NCBI RefSeq assembly: GCF_007556815.1
Contig: NZ_CP041745.1
Coordinates: 1,527,001 to 1,591,000 of the forward strand
Length of the DNA: 64,000 nt
From: Paraburkholderia megapolitana
GTDB taxonomy: Bacteria; Pseudomonadota; Gammaproteobacteria; Burkholderiales; Burkholderiaceae
Direction: 5' to 3'
The position numbers and the translations under genes are program-made. This document shows, in pieces, positions 35,314 through 44,858 of the stretch (positions are counted from its first letter, which is position 1; each line of letters starts with the position of its first letter). The notes under the pieces are model-generated. The model was not told where the DNA came from, searched no databases, and saw nothing but the letters and a program-made list of their open reading frames with translations.

Positions 35314-36375
35314 ATGAAGAAGCACCATGCGCTCACCGCGGTCGCCGTGTCATGCGCGGCTGTCCCGACTGCCTATGCGCAAAGTTCGGTGACACTCTAT
35401 GGCATCACTGACGTCGGCATCGAAGTCGTCAATCATGTGCCCGGTCCGAACGGCACCTCCGGAACGGCGGTGCGTATGGAGTCGGGCAACCTCGCCGGTT
35501 CGCGCTGGGGTTTGCGCGGTCAGGAGGATCTGGGCGGTGGATTGACGGCTGAGTTCGATCTGGAGAACGGCTTCTCGATTGCAAACGGCACGTTGGCGCA
35601 GGGCGGTCGCCTGTTCGGACGTAAGGCGTACGTCGGGTTGAACACGCCGTATGGCGAGGTGACGTTAGGTCGACAGTACAACCTCCTGTACGGGTTGATG
35701 TACGTGTACGATCCGCTCAACTTCAATCCCGGCTATTCGGCGCAGGGCTACGATGCGACCCTGGTGGGCCGCGTCGATAATTCAGTGCGGTATCTGGCTC
35801 ATTTCTCGGATGTGACATTTGCGGCGTTGTACAGCACGGGCTTCGACTCGACCATTCCGAACGGTGCACAGGTGCCGGGCCACTCGAAGGTCGGCCGCGA
35901 ATACAGCGTTTCGCTGCAGTACGCGAACGGGCCGGGCAATGTCGGGATTGCGTACGATCAGATGCAGGGCACCTCGATCGCGACCGCGGACGTGACGCAG
36001 ATGCGCGTGATGGGCGGCGGGTCGTACTCGTTTGGGCCCGTGAAGGCCTTCATCGGTACACGCTGGCTCAACATTCGCAACAACATGGCGCTGCAAAGCT
36101 CGCTGCTGTACTGGCTGGGCGCCGCGTGGCAGGCCAGCGTGCCGCTCGTATTTTCGCTGGGTGCCTATCAGGAACGTATTCGCGGAACCGGGCAGAAGAC
36201 CACGAGCGGCGTGCTGCTAGCCGACTACTTTCTATCCAAGCGCACGGACGTCTACGCCGAGGTCTCGTATGTCAGCAATGCCAGTGGCCTGAATTTCGGC
36301 GTGCGTGCGCTCGGCGACGTAACGACGGGCAGCAACCAGACCGGCGCAGTGGTCGGCATCAGACACGCCTTCTGA
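35314..36375 (+). CDS. Outer-membrane porin (Burkholderia/Neisseria type)
   Basis: 353 residues. Signal peptide cleaved at AYA-QS, then the standard start SSVTLYGITDVGIE of 16-stranded trimeric porins. GSRWGLRGQEDLGGGLTAEFDLENGF, GRLFGRKAYVGLNTPYGEVTLGRQYN and the C-terminal GAVVGIRHAF with a terminal Phe for BAM recognition all match. It is likely the outer-membrane entry route for the substrate of this operon. The MFS gene starts 14 bases after it. Confidence 0.95.
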   Translation: MKKHHALTAVAVSCAAVPTAYAQSSVTLYGITDVGIEVVNHVPGPNGTSGTAVRMESGNLAGSRWGLRGQEDLGGGLTAEFDLENGFSIANGTLAQGGRLFGRKAYVGLNTPYGEVTLGRQYNLLYGLMYVYDPLNFNPGYSAQGYDATLVGRVDNSVRYLAHFSDVTFAALYSTGFDSTIPNGAQVPGHSKVGREYSVSLQYANGPGNVGIAYDQMQGTSIATADVTQMRVMGGGSYSFGPVKAFIGTRWLNIRNNMALQSSLLYWLGAAWQASVPLVFSLGAYQERIRGTGQKTTSGVLLADYFLSKRTDVYAEVSYVSNASGLNFGVRALGDVTTGSNQTGAVVGIRHAF

Positions 36376-36389
36376 CAGCGGAGAACATC

Positions 36390-37751
36390 ATGGCTCAACA
36401 CAAGGTATCGATGCCCGCGAGCCGCATCGACGTTCGCCAGGAACTGGAAGAAGCGCGTCTCGGCGGATTCCATCTTCGACTGGGTATCCTGATCTCGCTG
36501 ATCCTGCTGTTCGACGGCTACGATCTGTACAACTCCGCGTATATCGTCCACTACGTGACCGGACCCTGGGGACTTTCGCCGACGCGCATCGGCATCATGC
36601 TGTCCAGCGGACTCGCCGGATTTGCAGCGGGCTCGGCCATCAGCGGCCTGCTCGGCGATCGTTTCGGGCGGCGCAAGATCCTGCTGCTCGGCTGCTGGGG
36701 CTCCGGTGTGATGAGTCTTGCGATCGCGGTGTTCGCGGACAATCTCGCGTTGTACATTGCGCTGCGCGTGACGATGGGGCTCGCGCTCGGACTGCTGATG
36801 CCGCTCGCTGTCACCTACATCAACGAGATCGCGCCGACGCGCTCATCGAACGTTTTCACGAGCCTGTTTTTCTCGCTCGGCTGGGTGAGCGGATCGTCGT
36901 CGGCGGGGTTGATTGCGGCGTGGCTCACACCGCGTTTCGGATGGCAGAGTCTCTACTACGTCGGCGGCATTTCGCTGGTGTTCGCGCTGGCGATCCAGTT
37001 GTGGCTGCCGGAATCGCCACGCTTTCTCGCCAGCCGCGGTCGCTGGGACGAGGTGAAATCGCTGCTTTACCGGCTGCGTCCGGAACGTGCCGCGGCCTAC
37101 GACGTCGGCGAGTTCGCCGCCGCCGGTACGGTTTCGCACAGGAGCCCGCTCGGCCGGCTGCTGACGCACGAATACCGGCTGCGCACGTTGAGCTTCTGGG
37201 CTGCCGGCGCATTGAGCCTGTTCTCGGCCTACGGGCTGTCCGGCTGGCTGCCGACCATCATGCTCAAGCGCGGCGAGAATCTGTCGTCGAGTTTCGCCTA
37301 CGGCTCGCTGTTCGCCGGCATGGCGGTGGCGGGTGGTCTGATCTCGGGCTTCATCGCTGACCGGGTCGGCGATCGCCGTCGGGTCATCGCGCTGTCGTAT
37401 CTGCTAGGCGCGGCGATGGTCGCCCTGCTGGCCTGGGCAACCGACCGCACCACGACGCTCATCGCCGTCGCCGGCGCGGGTGCGTTCGTCGTCGGTTCGC
37501 AGATCGTGCTCAACAACCTCGTTGCGACCGCTTATCCGACCGAAATGCGTGGCACCGGGGTCGGTCTGTTCCTCGGTCTGTCGCGTGTCGGTGCGATGTT
37601 CGGGCCAGCGGTGGCCGGCATACTGCAACAGTGGTCGGGCGGTCCCGGCATCATGTTCGTCGCGATCGGCATTGCGCTGCTGACGACGGCCACGCTGATA
37701 CTGACCATCGGTCCTTCGCAACCGCACGTGGTCGTGACCAACGCTCACTGA
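36390..37751 (+). CDS. AAHS-type MFS transporter (aromatic acid:H+ symporter)
   Basis: 453 residues from ATG 36390 with GGAG ahead; open frame upstream overlaps the porin and is not used. Twelve helices; FDGYDLYNSAYIVHYV carries the DGYD pattern of the aromatic-acid symporter branch, and GLLGDRFGRRKILLLG and RVTMGLALGLLMPLAVTYINE are MFS motifs A and the helix 4 signature. LPESPRFLASRGR follows helix 6. It probably imports the aromatic or related acid for which the porin and dioxygenase genes provide entry and breakdown. Confidence 0.88.
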   Translation: MAQHKVSMPASRIDVRQELEEARLGGFHLRLGILISLILLFDGYDLYNSAYIVHYVTGPWGLSPTRIGIMLSSGLAGFAAGSAISGLLGDRFGRRKILLLGCWGSGVMSLAIAVFADNLALYIALRVTMGLALGLLMPLAVTYINEIAPTRSSNVFTSLFFSLGWVSGSSSAGLIAAWLTPRFGWQSLYYVGGISLVFALAIQLWLPESPRFLASRGRWDEVKSLLYRLRPERAAAYDVGEFAAAGTVSHRSPLGRLLTHEYRLRTLSFWAAGALSLFSAYGLSGWLPTIMLKRGENLSSSFAYGSLFAGMAVAGGLISGFIADRVGDRRRVIALSYLLGAAMVALLAWATDRTTTLIAVAGAGAFVVGSQIVLNNLVATAYPTEMRGTGVGLFLGLSRVGAMFGPAVAGILQQWSGGPGIMFVAIGIALLTTATLILTIGPSQPHVVVTNAH

Positions 37752-37776
37752 GTTTTCCGCTTCTACGAGAGCCACT

Positions 37777-38766
37777 ATGTCGAGACTGTCCTTGAGCCTC
37801 GCCGTCAGCGATTACGACCACGTGCGCGATCTGGTGAGTGGGCGCGTGCGGCCGGAAGGCATCGACCTGTTGCCTTCCGTGCTGAACGTCGAGGAGATCT
37901 TCTATCGCACGACCCATTTCCAGGAATGGGACATCTCCGAGATGTCGTTCGGCAAATATTCGTCGTTGCGCTCGCAAGGCGATGACCGGCTCGTCGGTTT
38001 GCCGGTGTTTCCGTCACGCTCGTTCAGGCAGTCGTCGCTCTATGTCCTTCGTGACGGTCCCGTCCTGCGTCCCGAGGACTTGCGTGGCAAACGCATCGGT
38101 ATTCCGGAGTGGGCGCAAACGGCCGCGATCTATTCGCGCGGCTGGATCGCACATTCGCTGGGTATTCCGCTCTCTGAAATCGAATGGGTACAGGGCGGCG
38201 TGAATGAGGCGGGGCGCAAGGAGAAGGTGAACGTGCGCGTGCCCGAGGGCGTGTCGTATCGCTGTGAGCCGACGCAGTCGCTGACCTCGATGCTGCTCGA
38301 CGGCAAGATCGCGGCCGTGATGAGTGCGCGTCCGCCCGAGCCGGGCGGCGACCGGGCTTTCGAAATCGTGCGTTTATTCCCCCGCTTTGCAGACACGGAG
38401 CGCGAGTACTACGAAGCCACACGCATTTTTCCGATCATGCATCTGATCGTGCTGCGCCGCGAGATCTTCGAAAAGCATCGCTGGATCGCGGGCAATCTGC
38501 TGAAGGCTTTCGAGGAAGCGAAGCGCAATAGCCTCTACCGCTTGAGCGATGTTACCTGCTCTCACTTTCCGTTGCCGTGGATGCCGGCGCGTGTCGCCGA
38601 GGCGGAGAAACTCTTTGGCGCGGATATCTGGCCTTACGGACTGGAGCCGAATCGCACGACGCTCGAAGCGTTTCTGCAGTTTGCTTACGAGCAGGGCGTG
38701 TGCCATCGGTTGCTGAAGCCGGAGGAATTGTTCCCGGTCGAAACACTCAGCACAGTGCGCGTATGA
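37777..38766 (+). CDS. 4,5-dihydroxyphthalate decarboxylase-like / NMT1-type protein
   Basis: 329 residues without a signal peptide. Type 2 periplasmic-binding fold as in 4,5-dihydroxyphthalate decarboxylase and the NMT1 group. Seen: YDHVRDLVSGRVRPEGIDL at the N-terminus, FQEWDISEMSFGKYSSLR, GKRIGIPEWAQTAAIYSRGW, and HLIVLRREIFEKHRWIAGNL. The lack of a signal peptide favours a cytoplasmic enzyme over an ABC binding protein. Phthalate-type chemistry would fit the aromatic-degradation setting, but the reaction is inference. Forty-nine bases separate it from the thiamine-diphosphate enzyme gene. Confidence 0.8.
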   Translation: MSRLSLSLAVSDYDHVRDLVSGRVRPEGIDLLPSVLNVEEIFYRTTHFQEWDISEMSFGKYSSLRSQGDDRLVGLPVFPSRSFRQSSLYVLRDGPVLRPEDLRGKRIGIPEWAQTAAIYSRGWIAHSLGIPLSEIEWVQGGVNEAGRKEKVNVRVPEGVSYRCEPTQSLTSMLLDGKIAAVMSARPPEPGGDRAFEIVRLFPRFADTEREYYEATRIFPIMHLIVLRREIFEKHRWIAGNLLKAFEEAKRNSLYRLSDVTCSHFPLPWMPARVAEAEKLFGADIWPYGLEPNRTTLEAFLQFAYEQGVCHRLLKPEELFPVETLSTVRV

Positions 38767-38815
38767 GCGCGATACGTGCCGGGCGCAGTTGGTCAAACCT
38801 CGGAGACCCATTGAT

Positions 38816-40783
38816 ATGTCCAGACGCCTTGCGCATGGGCGGCGCATTTTTCTGAAAGAAGCTTTGACCACCGCAACGGCGGCGGCGCTGGTCACGCCAC
38901 GCGGTGCTCTCGCAACGGCGCCTGCTGTTGCTGTCGGTCCCGCCGTGGTCGAACCGAACGCCGCGCTCGTCGCCGCGGAAACTCAGGCACACGCACCGAT
39001 GCCTTCGCTGTCCGAGGCCGCGGCAACCGATTCAACGCACGTCGGTAATCCCGGTTCGGATTTCATGGTGGACATGTTGAGAGCGGTCGGCATCGACTAC
39101 GTTGCAGCGATGCCAGGATCGACGTTCCGCGGTATTCACGAGTCCATCGTCAACTATGCGGGAAATACGCGCCCCGAACTGATTACCTGCACGCATGAAG
39201 AAGCGTCGGCTGCGATCGCCCATGGCTATGCGAAGGTGGCGGGTAAACCTATGGCCTGCCTGGTTCACAGTACCGTCGGATTGCAGCATGCATCGATGGC
39301 CATCTACAACGCCTGGTGCGATCGCGTTCCGATGATGGTGATCGCCGGAAATATCGAAGACGCTTCAAAGCGGCGCAACGGGGTGGAGTGGTATCACACG
39401 GCACAGGATCTGGGTGCCCTGGTGCGCGACTATACGAAGTGGGACGACATGCCACTGTCCCTGCAGCAGTACGCGGAGTCGTTCGTACGCGCTTACTCGA
39501 TGTCCGTCACCCCACCGATGGAACCCGTACTCATCGTGGCCGATGGCGAGTTGCAGGAGCGACCGATCGAGCACGCGACCGATATCGTCGTACCGGACCT
39601 TCGTCCAGTCGCACCACCGGTGGCGAGTCCCGACGCGCTTGCTGCTGCCGTTGAGCTACTGCGTCATGCGCAGTCGCCGGTCATCGTGGTCGATCGTGCC
39701 ATACGTACGGCTGCGGGCATGGACACGCTGATCGAAATTGCAGAAACCCTGAACGCTCCGGTCATCGACCTGCTCGCGCGGATGAATTTTCCGACCAACC
39801 ACTACCTCAATCTCACGTGGCAGCAAAACGCGTTGATCGGTCAGAGCGACGTCATTCTCGCACTCGAAGTGGGAGATCTCTGGGGCGTCACAGGCGTGGT
39901 GTCCGATTCGATTGGGCGGCCCTCCAGACGGATTGCACGCCCGGATGCGAAAGTGATCGGCATCTCGACCGCCTATCTGTACGGCAAGTCGAATATGCAG
40001 GATGCGCAGCGCTATTCGTCTGCGACGCTCGCCATCGCGGCCGATGCGGAAGCATCACTGGCCGAGCTGCTGCGCATCCTGAACGCATCGATGACCCCTG
40101 CGCAAAAGGCGAGCGCCACGGCGCGCGCCGAACCGCTAAAGCAGGCCTTCGATACCATGCGCGCGGCTGCGCGCAACGACGCGACGCGTGGTTGGGATGC
40201 GAGCCCGATCAGTACGGCGAGGTTGTCGCAGGAAGTCTGGAACGTAATCAGGCACGAAAAATGGGCGCTCGTATCGTCGTCGCTTTTCATTAGCCGCTGG
40301 CCGCAGCGTCTTTGGGATTTCACGGAGCCTTACCAGTACATCGGTGCCGAGGGAGGCTACGGTGTGGGCTACGGCGCACCGGCCGCCGTCGGTGCGGCAC
40401 TGGCACATGCACGAGCCGGACGCATCGCCGTAAATATCCAGACCGACGGAGACCTGATGGTGTTGCCCGGCGTGTTGTGGACGGCCGCACATCACAAGAT
40501 ACCGCTGCTGACCGTCATGCATAACAATCGGGCGTGGCACCAGGAGAGCATGCATGTCCAGCGGATGGCGAACCGGCGTGACCGTGGAGCGGACCACGGC
40601 ACCGTGGGCACGGTCCTGAACGATCCCGACATCGACTTCGCGGCAATGGCCAGGAGCATGGGCATGTGGGCGGAAGGGCCGATCGCGAAGCCAGAGGACC
40701 TGGGACCTGCTCTCGCTCGTGCGCTTGCCGAGGTAAAGAATGGGCGGCCCGCCTTGCTCGATGTCGTGACTCAACCGAGATAG
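38816..40783 (+). CDS. Tat-exported thiamine-diphosphate-dependent enzyme (acetolactate synthase/benzoylformate decarboxylase type)
   Basis: 655 residues from ATG 38816 (GGAG ten bases before). The N-terminus has a twin-arginine signal, GRRIFLKE with Arg9-Arg10 and an Ala-rich core, so the folded enzyme should be exported to the periplasm. Three TPP-enzyme domains follow: residues 78-250 with THEEASAAIAHGYAK (catalytic Glu128), 265-420 middle domain, 470-655 with QTDGDLMVLPGVLWTAAHH (metal/diphosphate site, TDGD in place of GDGS) and NN570-571. Such enzymes decarboxylate 2-oxo acids. The dihaem cytochrome c nine bases downstream suggests electrons are passed to the respiratory chain. An exported member of this normally cytoplasmic family is unusual. 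Confidence 0.85.
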   Translation: MSRRLAHGRRIFLKEALTTATAAALVTPRGALATAPAVAVGPAVVEPNAALVAAETQAHAPMPSLSEAAATDSTHVGNPGSDFMVDMLRAVGIDYVAAMPGSTFRGIHESIVNYAGNTRPELITCTHEEASAAIAHGYAKVAGKPMACLVHSTVGLQHASMAIYNAWCDRVPMMVIAGNIEDASKRRNGVEWYHTAQDLGALVRDYTKWDDMPLSLQQYAESFVRAYSMSVTPPMEPVLIVADGELQERPIEHATDIVVPDLRPVAPPVASPDALAAAVELLRHAQSPVIVVDRAIRTAAGMDTLIEIAETLNAPVIDLLARMNFPTNHYLNLTWQQNALIGQSDVILALEVGDLWGVTGVVSDSIGRPSRRIARPDAKVIGISTAYLYGKSNMQDAQRYSSATLAIAADAEASLAELLRILNASMTPAQKASATARAEPLKQAFDTMRAAARNDATRGWDASPISTARLSQEVWNVIRHEKWALVSSSLFISRWPQRLWDFTEPYQYIGAEGGYGVGYGAPAAVGAALAHARAGRIAVNIQTDGDLMVLPGVLWTAAHHKIPLLTVMHNNRAWHQESMHVQRMANRRDRGADHGTVGTVLNDPDIDFAAMARSMGMWAEGPIAKPEDLGPALARALAEVKNGRPALLDVVTQPR

Positions 40784-40792
40784 GCGGCGATC

Positions 40793-41428
40793 GTGAAAAA
40801 ATGCCCGGTATTGAACAGACACGTCGTCGCGTTTACGGTCGCGTGTCTGTTTCTCTGCGCAACAACATCCGCCGCCGATGCGACACCGGATGCGGTGGCG
40901 CGTGGGCATGCGCTCTTCGTGAGCAAGGGGTGTTTCGAATGCCACGGCTACGTCGGGCAGGGCAGCATCATGTCCGGTCCCAGCATTGCTCCTGCGCCAC
41001 TGCCTCTTGCCGCGATGGCCGCCTACATTCGCGCGCCCAAAGGCCAGATGCCGCCCTACAGCACGAAGATCCTGAGCGATGCCGAGCTGCGCGACATCCA
41101 TACCTACCTTGAGTCGATACCCGCGGATCCGAAGCTCGACACGGTTGCTCTCCTGAAGGCCGAGCGGTCGCAGACGGTGAGCACCACCGTGCCGACGACG
41201 CTTGCACATGGTGAAGCTGTATTTGCTGCTCACTGTGCGGCATGTCACGGCGCCATGGGCGAGGGTGGACTGGGGCCGGCGTTGAAAGGAGTCGCCGGGA
41301 GGCTGAACGTCGATGGGATCGCGGCCTCTGTGAGAAATCCGGCTGGCGCAATGCCTCGGCTGGTTCCGGCGGTCCTGAGCGATCAGGACGTCAACGACGT
41401 CGCGCGGTACGTCGCGACCCTGAGGTAA
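40793..41428 (+). CDS. Dihaem cytochrome c
   Basis: 211 residues from GTG 40793, nine bases after the previous stop. Signal peptide (cleavage near TSA-AD), then two class I c-type domains: CFECH at residues 47-51 and CAACH at 148-152, with Met/Pro-containing segments (APKGQMPPYS; NPAGAMPRLVP) that supply distal Met ligands. Periplasmic electron carrier. Coupling to the exported thiamine-diphosphate enzyme, rather than to an unseen oxidase, is inferred from adjacency and shared export. Confidence 0.9.
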   Translation: MKKCPVLNRHVVAFTVACLFLCATTSAADATPDAVARGHALFVSKGCFECHGYVGQGSIMSGPSIAPAPLPLAAMAAYIRAPKGQMPPYSTKILSDAELRDIHTYLESIPADPKLDTVALLKAERSQTVSTTVPTTLAHGEAVFAAHCAACHGAMGEGGLGPALKGVAGRLNVDGIAASVRNPAGAMPRLVPAVLSDQDVNDVARYVATLR

Positions 41429-41783
41429 GGATCGTGACCGCGACTATCGCGTAGAGGTTGTCGGCAAGGTCGATTTCCGTGGTGCGCCGGGTGCGACGGG
41501 CGCGGGGAGGAAGCCGCGGTATGGATCGATAGCTGAAGTGTTCATGGCGTGGGCTTCATGTAAGAAAGCGCACACGGCGTCGTGTTTGCCGGCGATGTGC
41601 TAAAACGACGATACGGAGCCGACGAGGTGACATCTTGGAGAAACTTGCTGCAGAACTGCGACGGGCGCTTACGTGCCGTGCTCGCGACCGCGTTGCCGGC
41701 AGGAGCGCGCCGCGCAGCGTGGCGGGACGCGACCTGCTAATTCCTGTCGAGCTACCACCCGGCGCATGTGGAGCACAGCCCAT
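41429..41783. other. Gene-free region after the catabolic operon
   Basis: 355 bases with no supported gene, no clear terminator and no repeat of note. The frame open across its last 110 bases into the next gene is Arg/Cys-rich and not protein-like. Confidence 0.5.
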
Positions 41784-43688
41784 ATGAGCCGTCTCGTCCG
41801 CCGCCTTCGCGCAGTAGCGGCGTTACCGTTGCTGGTCGGCGCATGCAGCGCATCCGCGGTCTATGCCGACGAAACCACCACCACCTCCTCCGACGATCCC
41901 GCGCCGTCGACGCTCGAACGCGACGTACATCTGTTCATCGTGCAAAAGGACGGCTCCATCGAAGAGCGCGACGACACGATCATGCGCGCCAACACGACGA
42001 GCGGCGTCGACGACATCGCCCAGCGCTACGTGTGGTTCAATAAGGACATCGAGCATGTCGAACTGCTGAAAGCGGAAACCATCGATCGCAACGGCGTCGT
42101 GCATCCGGTCGGCCCTGAAGCGATCCGCGATGTGCAGGAGCCGCGTTCCGCCGGTGCGCCGACGTTCCAGGACGGTGTGCTGCGCACAGTGATCTTTCCG
42201 GGTGTGGAACCGGGCGCACGCGTGCATCTCGCGTTTCGCAAGACCCGCACGATCCCGCTACAGGCCGGCACATTTGCGTATCTGGTCGAACCGACGCGCG
42301 GCCCGGTCGAACTGCAACAACTGATCTTCGATCTGCCCGACGACGTGCCGCTCTACGCAGACGCACGCGGCTACACGGCACTCCCGCCGGTGAGCGAGAA
42401 CGGCCGCACCCGCTATACCTTCGAATATCGCCACGGCCCGTATGCACCAACCGAAGCCGGCGCAGTCGGCTACGCATCATGGGGCGACCGGTTGATGGTC
42501 TCGACGGTGCCCGATTTCGCGTCGTTCGCCGCGCATTACCGCTCGGCCGCAACCGATTCGACGATGACCGATCCTTCGATCGTGAGCCTGGCGCACTCGT
42601 TGACCGCGGGCCTGACCGATCCGACCGCGAAAGCGCGTGCGCTGTATGACTGGATGCGCTTCAACATCCGCTACGTCGCGCTCTTTCTCGGCGAGACCGC
42701 GGCCGTTCCGCACAAGGCCGTCGACATCCTGCGCAACCGTTACGGTGACTGCAAGGACCATGTCGCGCTATACACCGCTTTGCTTGCTGCGGTAGGCATA
42801 CACAGTCAGGCGGTACTGCTCAATCTCGGCCCTATATATACGCTGCCGACAGTGCCGGGCTACGGCAACAGCGCGATCAATCACGCGATCGTCTGGATCG
42901 ATCAGTTGCAGCGCTTTGCCGATACGACCTCGGGCGGCGTCGCGTTCGGCTATCTGCCGGCGGGCGTGATGGACCGGCCGGTGCTGCTCGTCGACGATGG
43001 CGTGCTCGCGCGTACGCCCGCTACGCAGCCGCGCGGACGCAACACGCGGTTGCAGATCGCCATCGATACGAGCGGCACGGCGAGCTTCGCGTATCGCGTC
43101 GAAGACACGGGCGCGCCCGCCGAACTCGAGCGCAACGTGTTTCGCCGCGCGACGCACCGGCAGGCCCAGCAGCTTGCCGCGGACCGTCTGCGGCAGACCG
43201 GGTTGTACGGCATTGCGCGTGTCACGACCAGCGATGTCGCGGCGACTGACGGTCCGTTCGCAACGACGATGGAGGGCACACTCGAACATGTCGTCTGGCC
43301 CGATGGCACGACGGCGCTGCCCGCATTGACGAGTCTCGCAGGCGGACTCGGGACGCAGGTGCAGGCGTGGCTCGCGGAACCGGAGCGCACGCAGCCGTGG
43401 GCGTGCATCGGTGGAGATTTCGACGAGACGGCGGAGATCACGCTACCCGACACCGTGCACGTGACCGACCTGCCCAACGATACGGCCGTGCGGGACCGCT
43501 TCCTCGACTACACGTCGCACTACGTGTTCGACCCGGTGGCACGCACGCTGCAGATCACACGGCGGCTACACGCGCAGTTCGGGCATCAGGTATGCACGCC
43601 CGACGAATTCGCGCAGATGCGCGCCACGCTGCTGAAGATCGAGCGTGACGCATCGTCGCAAGTCGTCGTGCGGGTGGTTAAAGGGTAA
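41784..43688 (+). CDS. DUF3857 / transglutaminase-like exported protein
   Basis: 634 residues from ATG 41784 with GGAG upstream. A signal sequence of about 29 residues contains LPLLVGAC, a possible lipobox, but cleavage at VYA-DE by signal peptidase I is equally possible. Residues 45-230 match the DUF3857 beta-sandwich (FIVQKDGSIEERDD, with YVWFNKDIEHVELLKAETI). Residues 260-360 are transglutaminase-like, with LRNRYGDCKDHVALYTALL (Cys nucleophile) and INHAIVWI (His). C-terminal beta domain of unknown role. Envelope location is sure; a substrate is not evident. Convergent with the binding-protein gene. Confidence 0.85.
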   Translation: MSRLVRRLRAVAALPLLVGACSASAVYADETTTTSSDDPAPSTLERDVHLFIVQKDGSIEERDDTIMRANTTSGVDDIAQRYVWFNKDIEHVELLKAETIDRNGVVHPVGPEAIRDVQEPRSAGAPTFQDGVLRTVIFPGVEPGARVHLAFRKTRTIPLQAGTFAYLVEPTRGPVELQQLIFDLPDDVPLYADARGYTALPPVSENGRTRYTFEYRHGPYAPTEAGAVGYASWGDRLMVSTVPDFASFAAHYRSAATDSTMTDPSIVSLAHSLTAGLTDPTAKARALYDWMRFNIRYVALFLGETAAVPHKAVDILRNRYGDCKDHVALYTALLAAVGIHSQAVLLNLGPIYTLPTVPGYGNSAINHAIVWIDQLQRFADTTSGGVAFGYLPAGVMDRPVLLVDDGVLARTPATQPRGRNTRLQIAIDTSGTASFAYRVEDTGAPAELERNVFRRATHRQAQQLAADRLRQTGLYGIARVTTSDVAATDGPFATTMEGTLEHVVWPDGTTALPALTSLAGGLGTQVQAWLAEPERTQPWACIGGDFDETAEITLPDTVHVTDLPNDTAVRDRFLDYTSHYVFDPVARTLQITRRLHAQFGHQVCTPDEFAQMRATLLKIERDASSQVVVRVVKG

Positions 43689-43706
43689 AGCGCAGCGTAC
43701 GAAGAA

Positions 43707-44858
43707 TCAGCTACCGCCCTTCGTCACGATCGGCACCCAGGTACCACCCTTCACCTGATACAGCGTCGACGCGGCATTCTTCAACGCGCCATTGCTATCG
43801 AACGCAATGTGTCCGGTAACACCGTCGAAGCTGATGCTCTTCAACGCCGGGCGATAGGTCGCAGGCACCGACGACTTCGCCGCTTCCATCGCCTTGATCG
43901 CGGCCCATGCGGCGTCGTAGCCGAACGGCGCGTACGACAGGATGTCGACGCCGAACTGCTTCTTGAACTTCTGCGAGAAGTCCTTGCCACCCGGCAGTTG
44001 CGCAAGCGGCCGGCCGTACTCCCAGGCCATCGCGCCATCGGCGGCATCGCCGGCGAGCTTGATGAACTCGGGATCCATCACACCGCCACCACCCACCAGT
44101 TGCGCCTTCAGTCCCAGTTGCTTCATCTGCTTCGCCACCGACGCCGCCTGCGTATCGAGCCCGCCGAAGAACAGCAGGTCCACGTCGGTGGCCTTGATCT
44201 TGGTGAGCTGGGTACGGAAATCGACGGCCTGGTTCGACGTGAATTCGTGCGCGACGAGATTGCCGCCGTGCGCTTTCACCGCTTTCTCGAACTCGTCGGC
44301 CTCGCCCTGGCCGAAGGCGGTGCGGTCGTCGAGGATCGCGATGCGCTTCGCCTTCGTGACTTCGACTGCATAGATGCCCGCGTTGCCGGCGTTCTGCGCA
44401 TCGGTGGAGATCACCATGAAGGTGTTTGCGAAGCCCTGGCCGGTGATGACCGGATTGGTTGCCGCGGGGTCGATCATCGGAATGCCCGCGGTCTCGTAGA
44501 CGCGCGACGCGGGAATCGTCGTACCTGAGTTGAAGTGGCCGACCACCACCGACACGTTCTGGTCGACCAGCTTTTGCGCCGCTTGCACGCCGATACGCGG
44601 ATCGGCCTGATCGTCTTCCGACACGAGATCGAAGTGCGCGACCTTGTCGCCGATCTTGATCTGCTGCGCGTTGGCCTCGTCGAGCGCGAGCCGCACGCCG
44701 TTCTCGAGGTCCTTGCCGTAGCCGGCATTGGCACCGGTGAGCGGTGCGGCAAAGCCGATCTTGACCGGCAGGCTGTCGGCCAGCGCGGCGAGCGGTGCTG
44801 TCGCGAACAGCACACCCAGTGCCACCGCGATTGGATTTAGCGTCTTGCGAAAGCTCAT
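43707..44858 (-). CDS. Branched-chain amino acid ABC transporter substrate-binding protein (LivK type)
   Basis: 383 residues from ATG 44858, which has GGAG six bases upstream and starts the signal peptide (cleavage ALA-DS); earlier in-frame starts are not credible. Two-lobed type 1 periplasmic-binding protein: VKIGFAAPLTGANAGYGKDLENG, VVGHFNSGTTIPAS (ligand-binding Ser and Thr), VISTDAQNAGNAG and YGRPLAQ. Typical of Burkholderia LivK proteins for leucine, isoleucine or valine. The permease and ATPase genes are not adjacent, so it is an orphan binding protein. Confidence 0.93.
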   Translation of the reverse strand: MSFRKTLNPIAVALGVLFATAPLAALADSLPVKIGFAAPLTGANAGYGKDLENGVRLALDEANAQQIKIGDKVAHFDLVSEDDQADPRIGVQAAQKLVDQNVSVVVGHFNSGTTIPASRVYETAGIPMIDPAATNPVITGQGFANTFMVISTDAQNAGNAGIYAVEVTKAKRIAILDDRTAFGQGEADEFEKAVKAHGGNLVAHEFTSNQAVDFRTQLTKIKATDVDLLFFGGLDTQAASVAKQMKQLGLKAQLVGGGGVMDPEFIKLAGDAADGAMAWEYGRPLAQLPGGKDFSQKFKKQFGVDILSYAPFGYDAAWAAIKAMEAAKSSVPATYRPALKSISFDGVTGHIAFDSNGALKNAASTLYQVKGGTWVPIVTKGGS

